This document shows positions 57,990 through 64,000 of a stretch of DNA of 64,000 nt, in pieces. Source of the DNA: Microbacterium sp. BH-3-3-3. Lineage in GTDB: Bacteria > Actinomycetota > Actinomycetes > Actinomycetales > Microbacteriaceae. A model generated the notes under the pieces. The model was not told where the DNA came from. It searched no databases and worked only from the letters and a program-made list of their open reading frames with translations. The translations under genes and the position numbers were made by a program. The stretch lies in NCBI RefSeq assembly GCF_007679045.1, contig NZ_VEFS01000002.1, positions 124,001 to 188,000 of the forward strand, in the 5' to 3' direction. Position 1 is the stretch's first letter. Each line of letters starts with the position of its first letter.

Positions 57990-59111
57990 TCAGTCGTCGG
58001 CGAGCATTCGGGGGAGGTATCCCAATACATCGAGCCGACGGATGAGCCGAAGAGCGATGGGGCCTCGAGCCAAGGACAGTCTGTAGAAGCGCGGGCCCTC
58101 CTCCGCTTGCTGGAGAAAGTGTCGTTCCCGTAGTCCTCGTATGAACCGTGAGCGATATGAGGGAGAGCCCGGGACGACGTCTTCCAGATCACCCGACTTG
58201 ATGACGCCCCGTTCCAGCGCGATGCGCAGCGCATCATGCTCCTGGCTCGATACCAACCCGTCCCGTCGGAGACCATCGAGAGCCGGGGCGACGACCTGAT
58301 CGATGACGAACGCATGCTGTTGCAAGTCCACGAGCCTCGCGATGTCATCGCGGATGCCCGTGACGAAGTACTCCGCCCACGCGATCGTGCCGACGTCCGA
58401 GAGGTCGTCGGCGGCCTCGAGCGCCGAGATGTACGAGTCCCGGTCGTTCCCGAACACCGCGGTCGGATTGAGCGCGCTGTAACCCCGCGTCGCGAAGACG
58501 GTCTTGCGCAGCATCGCGTAGGTGAAGAGGCGTGAGACGCGCCCGTTCCCGTTGCGGAAAGGGTGAATCCACACGAAGCGGTGGTGGGCGATGGCGATCT
58601 GGAGCATCTGCTCGTGCAGCGGACGATCCTCGTTGGCGAAGTCGAGGAGGGCGCTCATCTCCGCGTGAACCGTGACCCAGCTGGGAGGCCTGTGGTCCGA
58701 CTCGACGATCCCGACCTCGACATCGCGGTACGCGCCGGGAGTGGGGTCGCCCTCACGGACGAGATCAGCAACGACGCGCTGGTGGAGTTCCCGCACGAGG
58801 GCGTGGGTCAGTGGAGTGTGCGCGTCGAGCTCATCGATGAAGCGCACCGCCGCGGCGATGTTCGTGATCTCGCGCTGGGGATCCGACTGAGAGTCGGTCC
58901 GTTCAATGGCCTCGTAGACGGTGGTGTGATTACCCTCGATACGAGCCGACACCACGCTCATCACAAAATCGAAGAGGCGGTGCAGCTCGACGTACGTGTC
59001 GTAAGGCGTGTCGCCCGTTCCGATGTCCGCGCGCAGTCTCTCGATCTCGAACAGCGTCGCGACGAGATCGGAGCCGAAATCGAGTCTCGGGATGGTGTAC
59101 TTGCCTGGCAC
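57990..59111 (-). CDS. Fic-domain protein (probable AMP-transferase), class II
   Basis: A 373-residue protein. The active-site motif HPFRNGNGR (residues 183-191) is complete, so AMP transfer to a target hydroxyl is likely possible. An N-terminal inhibitory helix S-A-R-I-E-G (residues 55-60) fits the (S/T)xxxE(G/N) rule of self-inhibited class II Fic proteins. The C-terminal 110 residues look like a winged helix (VVPGSPSYRSRFIRGLRERH). GTG 59111 follows CAGGAGCAGC. Codon use is less GC-biased than in the flanking men genes, and the upstream region is AT-richer, which suggests transfer. No partner antitoxin gene is next to it. Confidence 0.9.
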   Translation of the reverse strand: MPGKYTIPRLDFGSDLVATLFEIERLRADIGTGDTPYDTYVELHRLFDFVMSVVSARIEGNHTTVYEAIERTDSQSDPQREITNIAAAVRFIDELDAHTPLTHALVRELHQRVVADLVREGDPTPGAYRDVEVGIVESDHRPPSWVTVHAEMSALLDFANEDRPLHEQMLQIAIAHHRFVWIHPFRNGNGRVSRLFTYAMLRKTVFATRGYSALNPTAVFGNDRDSYISALEAADDLSDVGTIAWAEYFVTGIRDDIARLVDLQQHAFVIDQVVAPALDGLRRDGLVSSQEHDALRIALERGVIKSGDLEDVVPGSPSYRSRFIRGLRERHFLQQAEEGPRFYRLSLARGPIALRLIRRLDVLGYLPRMLADD

Positions 59112-59300
59112 GCTGCTCCTGTTTTGCGGTAGCGGAGAGAACTATTTGCATCTTGAAGACAAAATGGGCCGTATCTAGGTGAAATTCTCGCGTGTCTACC
59201 TTCGCACAATTTGCATGCGAGCTGTAAAGAACTTGCTCGGGACGCCGCGCTCGGGTTGCGTGCCGCCGGTGCGTGGAACGCCCGCGCGTAGGCTGAACGG
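59112..59300. other. AT-richer intergenic region upstream of the Fic gene
   Basis: About 120 nt (59140-59235) is clearly richer in A and T than the rest of the window. It contains TTTGCAT twice (59145 and 59211 areas), within ATTTGCATCTTG and ATTTGCATGCGA. No gene was found here. Promoter elements for the Fic gene should lie within it. The menB -10 box lies at its right end. Confidence 0.5.
59289..59294 (+). promoter_or_regulatory. -10 box of a leaderless promoter for menB
   Basis: TAGGCT, 6 nt before GTG 59301. Confidence 0.6.
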
Positions 59301-60203
59301 GTGACCGTCTCCGAGCTCTTCGACCCCGCGGAATGGACCCTGGCGCCCGGCGCCGAGGACTACACCGACATCACCGCCCACGTCACGCACGACGGCCGGG
59401 TCGCGCGCATCGCCTTCGATCGACCCGAGGTGCGCAACGCCTTCCGCCCGCACACGGTCGACGAGCTGTACCGCGCCCTCGACATCGCGCGGCAGGACCA
59501 CCGCATCGGCGTCGTGCTGCTCACCGGCAACGGCCCGAGTCCGAAAGACGGCGGCTGGGCGTTCTGCTCCGGCGGCGACCAGCGCATCCGCGGTCGCGAC
59601 GGCTACAAGTACTCCACCGACGAGACCACGGTGCACGATCCGGGTCGCGCGGGTCGCCTGCACATCCTCGAGGTGCAGCGGTTGATCCGCTTCATGCCGA
59701 AGGTCGTCATCGCCGTCGTCCCGGGCTGGGCGGCCGGCGGCGGGCACTCGCTCAACGTCGTGTGCGACCTGTCGATCGCGAGCGCCGAGCACGGTCGTTT
59801 CAAGCAGACGGATGCCGATGTCGGCTCGTTCGACGCCGGCTACGGCTCGGCCTACTTCGCGCGGCAGATCGGCCAGAAGTTCGCCCGCGAGATCTTCTTC
59901 CTCGCCGAGGAGTACTCCGCCGAGCGCGCGTACGAGATGGGCGCGGTCAACCGCGTCGTGCCGCACGCCGAGCTCGAGCGCGAAGCCCTCTCGATGGCGC
60001 GCACGATCCTGACGAAGTCGCCCACCGCGATCCGCATGCTCAAGTACGCCTTCAATGCGGTCGACGACGGACTCGTGGGCCAGCAGCTGTTCGCCGGCGA
60101 AGCCACGCGCCTGGCGTACGGCACCGACGAAGCGGCCGAGGGGCGCGACTCGTTCCTCGAGAAGCGCGACCCCGACTGGTCCGACGTGCCGTGGCACTAC
60201 TGA
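59301..60203 (+). CDS. menB: 1,4-Dihydroxy-2-naphthoyl-CoA synthase
   Basis: A 300-residue crotonase-fold enzyme that closes the second ring of the menaquinone head group from OSB-CoA. It shows YTDITAHVTHDGRVARIAF, RPEVRNAFRPHTVDELYRAL, WAFCSGGDQRIRGRDGYKY (oxyanion loop), VIAVVPGWAAGGGHSL and DVGSFDAGYGSAYFARQIG, all MenB features. GTG 59301 is 6 nt after TAGGCT. It is followed by menE after 16 nt. Confidence 0.96.
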   Translation: MTVSELFDPAEWTLAPGAEDYTDITAHVTHDGRVARIAFDRPEVRNAFRPHTVDELYRALDIARQDHRIGVVLLTGNGPSPKDGGWAFCSGGDQRIRGRDGYKYSTDETTVHDPGRAGRLHILEVQRLIRFMPKVVIAVVPGWAAGGGHSLNVVCDLSIASAEHGRFKQTDADVGSFDAGYGSAYFARQIGQKFAREIFFLAEEYSAERAYEMGAVNRVVPHAELEREALSMARTILTKSPTAIRMLKYAFNAVDDGLVGQQLFAGEATRLAYGTDEAAEGRDSFLEKRDPDWSDVPWHY

Positions 60204-60219
60204 GCGCCGGGTCGCACGC

Positions 60220-61380
60220 GTGAGGCTCGAGCCGCCGGCATCCGGGGATCCCCGCGACGTGCTCCGCGCGCTGCGCTCAGCCGTGCTCGGCGCAGGTCCC
60301 GCCGTTGCCCTCGGGGGAGACGCGGCGCCGCGCGAAGCCCCCGCGGGCACGGCCGCGGTGGTGACCACGTCGGGTTCGACGGGCGTGCCGAAGTCGGTGG
60401 TGATCTCGCGCAACGCCCTGATCAGCAGCGCGTATGCCACGGCCGCGCGCCTCGGCGAGGGGGCCTGGCTGCTCGCGGTGCCGGCGACCTACGTCGCGGG
60501 GGTGCAGGTGATCGTGCGCGCGCTGCTCGCCGATCGCGAGCCCGCCGTGGTGGCGGGGCCCTTCCGCGCCGAGCCGTTCGCGGCGGCGGCCCTCGGCATG
60601 GCCTCGCACCTCGACGGTGCGCGGGTTCCGACCTACACCTCACTCGTCCCCGCCCAACTGCAGCGGTTGCTCGACGCCGCCGAGCATGACGACACGGTCG
60701 CCCAGGCGCTGCGGTCGTTCGAGGCGATCCTCATCGGTGGCCAGGCGCTCGCCCCCGCGGTGCGGGAGCGCGCCGCAGAGGTCGGGGCGCGGATCGTGCG
60801 CACCTACGGCTCGAGCGAGACCAGCGGCGGGTGCGTCTACGACGGCGTCCCGCTCGACGGCGTCGGCATGCGCATCGTCGCGGGCGAGGTGCAGTTGTCG
60901 GGCCCCACTCTCGCCGATGGCTATCTCGACGACCCGGCGCGCACGGCCTCCGTCTTCCCCGTCGAGGCCGACGGCACCCGCTGGTACCGCACCGGCGACG
61001 GGGGAGAGATCGTCGACGGGGTGCTGCAGGTGACGGGACGCCTCGACAACGTCATCGTCTCGGGCGGGGTCAACGTGTCGCTCGATCGCGTGGAGGCCGC
61101 GGTGCGCGGCATCCGGGGTCTCGAATCCGCCGTGGTGGTTCCGATCCCGGATGCCACCTGGGGCCAGGGATCCGCCGTGGTGATCCCCGGGCTCTCCGTC
61201 GTCGACGAGAGCGAGGTGCTCGAACGCGTGCGCCGGGCGGTCGGCGAGGCGGTGGGCGCGCCGGCTCGTCCGGCACGGGTCATCGCGGTCGACGAACTGC
61301 CGACTCTCACCTCCGGAAAGCCCGACCGTGCGGCCCTGCGGCGACTGGCCGAGACCGGCGCGACCGGCGCGCGGGATTAG
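60220..61380 (+). CDS. menE: o-Succinylbenzoate-CoA ligase
   Basis: A 386-residue acyl-CoA synthetase of the short actinobacterial MenE type. GTG 60220 follows menB by 16 nt. The AMP-binding loop is TTSGSTGVPKSVV, then RTYGSSETSGGCVYDG, the hinge RTGDGGEIVDGVLQVTGRLD and the C-terminal Lys region PTLTSGKPDRAALRR. It activates o-succinylbenzoate with ATP and CoA to make the MenB substrate. Length is standard. Confidence 0.94.
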   Translation: MRLEPPASGDPRDVLRALRSAVLGAGPAVALGGDAAPREAPAGTAAVVTTSGSTGVPKSVVISRNALISSAYATAARLGEGAWLLAVPATYVAGVQVIVRALLADREPAVVAGPFRAEPFAAAALGMASHLDGARVPTYTSLVPAQLQRLLDAAEHDDTVAQALRSFEAILIGGQALAPAVRERAAEVGARIVRTYGSSETSGGCVYDGVPLDGVGMRIVAGEVQLSGPTLADGYLDDPARTASVFPVEADGTRWYRTGDGGEIVDGVLQVTGRLDNVIVSGGVNVSLDRVEAAVRGIRGLESAVVVPIPDATWGQGSAVVIPGLSVVDESEVLERVRRAVGEAVGAPARPARVIAVDELPTLTSGKPDRAALRRLAETGATGARD

Positions 61381-61391
61381 GATGACCCTCC

Positions 61392-62366
61392 GTGGCAGCT
61401 CCCTCTCGTAAGCGTTCGAACACCGCCAAGAAGCGTCATCCCGGCGGCAATCCGCAGAAGCCGAAGAGCGGCGCTCCGCAGGCCGTCGCCAAAGCGACCG
61501 CGCGCGACTGGATCGCCGCCGCTCGCCTGCGCACGTTGCCGCTGGCCATCACCCCGGTGCTGATCGGGACGGGCGCTGCGACGCTGGTCGACGATCAGCT
61601 GCATTGGGTGATCGCCCTCGCGTGCCTCGCCGTCGCCTTCGCGCTGCAGATCGGCGTCAACTACGCCAACGACTACTCCGACGGCATCCGCGGCACCGAC
61701 GACGTGCGCGTGGGCCCGGGACGCCTGACCGGGGGCAAGAAGGCGAAGCCGCGGACGGTGCTCGTCGTCGCGCTGGGGTTCTTCGCGCTCGCCGCGGTCA
61801 TCGGTCTCGCCCTCGTGATCCGCACGGGTCAGTGGTGGCTCATCCTCGTCGGAGCGCTGTGCATCGTCGCGGCGTGGTTCTACACCGGCGGAAAGCGCCC
61901 CTACGGTTACAACGCGATGGGCGAGATCTTCGTCTTCGTCTTCTTCGGCCTGGTCGCCACCCTCGGCACGACCTGGCTGCAGGTGCTGTCGCTCCCGCAG
62001 GAGGCCTGGTTCGGGGCGGTGGCCGCGGGACTCCTCGCCTGCGCGGTGCTGCTCGCCAACAACCTGCGCGACATCGACCAGGACCGCCTCGCGGGAAAGC
62101 GCACGCTGTCGGTGCTCATCGGGCGCCGCGCGACGCAGGTGCTCTTCACGCTGTTCGTGCTGATCCCGTTCGGGATCGCGGTGTTTCTCGCCGTGTTCTA
62201 CCCGGTCGCGTGGCTCACGCTCATCGCGCTGTTGGGCGGACTTGCGGCGATCCTCATCGTCTGGACCTACCGGACCCCGCGCGAGCTGATCACCGCGCTG
62301 CAGGTCACGAGCTTCACCTCGGTCGCGTACGGCGCTCTGCTGTTCTGGGCGTTCGTGGCGGGCTGA
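61392..62366 (+). CDS. menA: 1,4-Dihydroxy-2-naphthoate polyprenyltransferase
   Basis: A 324-residue UbiA-family membrane enzyme that attaches the polyprenyl chain to DHNA. A basic N-terminal tail (SRKRSNTAKKRHPGG) precedes about eight or nine hydrophobic segments. The first Asp-rich motif is NYANDYSDGIRGTDD and the second DIDQDRLAGKRTL, so both prenyl-diphosphate sites are intact. GTG 61392 lies 11 nt after menE; a TAGGAT sequence overlaps the menE stop and could give an extra promoter. Confidence 0.96.
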   Translation: MAAPSRKRSNTAKKRHPGGNPQKPKSGAPQAVAKATARDWIAAARLRTLPLAITPVLIGTGAATLVDDQLHWVIALACLAVAFALQIGVNYANDYSDGIRGTDDVRVGPGRLTGGKKAKPRTVLVVALGFFALAAVIGLALVIRTGQWWLILVGALCIVAAWFYTGGKRPYGYNAMGEIFVFVFFGLVATLGTTWLQVLSLPQEAWFGAVAAGLLACAVLLANNLRDIDQDRLAGKRTLSVLIGRRATQVLFTLFVLIPFGIAVFLAVFYPVAWLTLIALLGGLAAILIVWTYRTPRELITALQVTSFTSVAYGALLFWAFVAG

Positions 62367-62369
62367 AGC

Positions 62370-62687
62370 TCAGCGGAGGTCGGCGCGAGGCTCGTCGTCG
62401 GGGCGGGCCGCGTCGACGACCGCGTCTTCGGCGTCGGCGTCGCTCTCGGCTCCGGAGCGGCGGCCCGTGGCGGTGCGCTGGGCGCGACGCTCAGCGAGAC
62501 CCCCGGTGACCTTGTCGAGCGGGCGGCGCAGGAACAGCAGCGACAGGCTGAAGCCGATCAGGGCGGCGAAGATCGCCGCGAGCCACGGCAGTTCCTGGAA
62601 CACCGGGAACAGCAGCAGGATGCCGAGGGGCACGAGGAATGCGAGGAGTCGCAGGACCGTGTAGACGAGGGCCGAACGAGCACGCAT
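62370..62687 (-). CDS. DUF4229 domain membrane protein
   Basis: A 105-residue protein with two hydrophobic segments (about residues 8-28 and 33-53), then RRPLDKVTGGLAERRAQR, the usual DUF4229 ending, and an Asp/Ala-rich tail. Function unknown. The ATG lies 6 nt after TAGAAT. It is convergent with menA (3 nt gap). Confidence 0.88.
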   Translation of the reverse strand: MRARSALVYTVLRLLAFLVPLGILLLFPVFQELPWLAAIFAALIGFSLSLLFLRRPLDKVTGGLAERRAQRTATGRRSGAESDADAEDAVVDAARPDDEPRADLR

Positions 62688-62693
62688 CCTTCG

Positions 62694-62699
62694 ATTCTA
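62694..62699 (-). promoter_or_regulatory. -10 box of a leaderless promoter
   Basis: TAGAAT on the minus strand, 6 nt before the ATG at 62687. Confidence 0.65.
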
Positions 62700-62782
62700 C
62701 GGCGGAGGGTCGGCGCCCGAGTCCGGGTGGTTCGACGGTGAAGTGGACCGCCGACTCCGGGCCGCTGTCCAGCCGACGCACG

Positions 62783-62788
62783 TAGACT
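62783..62788 (+). promoter_or_regulatory. -10 box of a leaderless promoter
   Basis: TAGACT, 6 nt before the ATG at 62795. Confidence 0.65.
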
Positions 62789-62794
62789 CGGGTC

Positions 62795-63241
62795 ATGGCA
62801 CGGTTGCTTCTCATCTTGGCGCTCGTGGCGACCGTCTTCTGGGTCTACACGATCGTGGATTGCGCCGTGCAGAATCCGTCCCGCCACCGCGGTGTGAACA
62901 AGCCCGCGTGGCTGGCGATCGTCATCCTGCTCCCCGTCCTCGGCGGCATCCTCTGGTTCCTGATCGGCCGCGGACGTGCGACGAACACCGTGGTGCGACG
63001 TGCCCCCGACGACGACCCCGAGTTCCTCGGCCGCATGACCGCCTCGGCCCGTGCCGAGCAGGACGAGCGCATCCGCCGTCTCGAAGAGGAGCTGGCGCAG
63101 CTCGACTCCGAGGCCGACGACCCGGCTCCGCCCCAGAAGGCGACCGGTCAGGGCGAGACGCCCGAGAAGGGCTCCGGAGCCCCCGGCACCCCCGGAACCG
63201 GCGACGACGACACCCGCGGTCAGCGCGGCGCCGTCGGCTGA
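62795..63241 (+). CDS. PLDc_N domain membrane protein
   Basis: A 148-residue protein with two membrane segments (residues 3-25 and 40-59) that fit the phospholipase D nuclease N-terminal domain: FWVYTIVDCAVQNPS, KPAWLAIVILLPVLGGILWF and LIGRGR. The rest is a charged coiled-coil-like stretch and a Gly/Thr/Pro-rich tail. No catalytic PLD motif. It lies 3 nt before menD, so they probably share a transcript. Confidence 0.88.
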   Translation: MARLLLILALVATVFWVYTIVDCAVQNPSRHRGVNKPAWLAIVILLPVLGGILWFLIGRGRATNTVVRRAPDDDPEFLGRMTASARAEQDERIRRLEEELAQLDSEADDPAPPQKATGQGETPEKGSGAPGTPGTGDDDTRGQRGAVG

Positions 63242-63244
63242 ACC

Positions 63245-64000
63245 GTGGTCTCCGACACCGTGCGTTCCGCCGCGCCCGCCACCGATGCCGCGGCGGCCCT
63301 GCTCGCCGGTCTCGTCTCGCGTGGCGTGCGCCACGTCGTGGTCAGCCCGGGCTCGCGCTCGCAGGCCCTGGCCCTCGTCGCCGCCGACCTCGAGCGCGCC
63401 GGCCTGATCGAGCTGCACGTGCGCATCGACGAACGCGTCGCCGGCTTCACCGCCCTCGGCATCGGCCGTGAGACCGGGATCCCCGCCGCGGTCGTCTGCA
63501 CCTCGGGCACCGCGGTGGCCAACCTGGTGCCCGCCGTGCTGGAGGCCCACCACGCGGGGGTGCCGCTCGTGCTGCTCACCGCCGATCGCCCGCCTGAGCT
63601 CCGCGGCGTCGGGGCCAACCAGACCACCCGTCAGCCCGGTCTCTTCCGGTCCGCCGTGCGCTTCGAGGCCGATCTGGCCGTGCCCGAGCTCGTCGACGAC
63701 GACGGGTCGAGCGAGCAGAGCATCGCCCTCGACGCGGTCGCCGCCGACACGCTCGCGGCGGCCCTCGGCGAGGGCTCCCGCGCGGCCGGGCCCGTGCACC
63801 TGAACGTCCCCTTCCGCGAACCCCTCGCGGGGGCGTCTCCGTCATGGCTGGCGGAGCGGGCGGCATCCGGGATCATCGCCGAAGCCGTCGCGGCCGACGA
63901 GTCCGGCGAGGACGACGGATCCGGTGCCCTGTACCAGGGCGGCGGGGGCATCGGTGAAGCCGATGTCGCGCCCGACGCCGAAGGCCCGCACCCCGTCGAA
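63245..64000 (+). CDS. menD: SEPHCHC synthase MenD (3' end outside window)
   Basis: The first 252 codons of a thiamine-diphosphate enzyme that joins isochorismate and 2-oxoglutarate in menaquinone synthesis. GTG 63245 begins the frame, which stays open to the window edge. Clear signs are HVVVSPGSRSQALALVAADL, the TPP-activating Glu in HVRIDERVAGFTALGIGR, VCTSGTAVANLVPAVLEA, and LLTADRPPELRGVGANQTT, followed by VHLNVPFREPL at the end of the first domain. Confidence 0.95.
   Translation, partial: MVSDTVRSAAPATDAAAALLAGLVSRGVRHVVVSPGSRSQALALVAADLERAGLIELHVRIDERVAGFTALGIGRETGIPAAVVCTSGTAVANLVPAVLEAHHAGVPLVLLTADRPPELRGVGANQTTRQPGLFRSAVRFEADLAVPELVDDDGSSEQSIALDAVAADTLAAALGEGSRAAGPVHLNVPFREPLAGASPSWLAERAASGIIAEAVAADESGEDDGSGALYQGGGGIGEADVAPDAEGPHPVE

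Overview
This window looks like a chromosomal segment of a high-GC actinobacterium of the family Microbacteriaceae, most likely Microbacterium. The reasons are the very high GC content, the frequent ggatgcc/gcatccg words, the bS22 ribosomal protein next to an excisionase-type HTH gene, an archaeal-type aspartyl-tRNA synthetase, menaquinone biosynthesis, F420-type LLM oxidoreductases, and many leaderless genes with a TANNNT box exactly 6 nt before the start codon. The genus is inferred; no rRNA, tRNA, prophage or CRISPR array was seen.

Layout. 1-6.6 kb: end of a GNAT acetyltransferase, a lipoprotein, and a complete ferric-siderophore uptake locus (SIP reductase diverging from binding protein, two permeases and ATPase). 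6.6-10 kb: DNA glycosylase, a winged-helix regulator preceded by a leaderless Cys-rich micro-ORF and a hairpin, and small proteins. 10-14.3 kb: sbcD-sbcC. 14.3-29 kb: MFS exporter, nucleosidase, aldo/keto reductase, small membrane proteins, NAD synthetase, a RecB-nuclease/helicase fusion, upp, tadA, LLM oxidoreductase, hydrolase, proC. 29-33 kb: KtrAB-like potassium uptake, an ArsR-like regulator, HTH gene, bS22, rhodanese and glutaredoxin-like proteins.

33-43.4 kb: an ABC-type protein whose nucleotide-binding motifs are nearly all substituted, aspS, a sugar-type ABC importer without an ATPase, a nucleoside hydrolase, and a three-gene operon (degenerate AdoHcyase-like protein, divergent AdoHcyase homologue lacking conserved histidines, amidohydrolase). 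This last operon is the best candidate for an undescribed pathway. 43.4-49.4 kb: DedA protein, phosphatase and a System II cytochrome c maturation operon (ResA/CcdA/ResB/CcsA-like). 49.4-49.9 kb: a non-coding stretch of tandem and inverted repeats.

49.9-55.6 kb: YhgE/Pip protein and an MMPL transporter with a C-terminal degenerate ATPase-like domain, diverging from a TetR regulator with two dyad operators between them. 55.6-64 kb: menaquinone genes (menC, menB, menE, menA and the start of menD), interrupted by an LLM oxidoreductase flanked by two paralogous 59-residue proteins and by a Fic protein with an AT-richer upstream region. Together the menaquinone and cytochrome c genes serve the respiratory chain, and the 35.8-43.4 kb block suggests nucleoside or related substrate uptake and cleavage.
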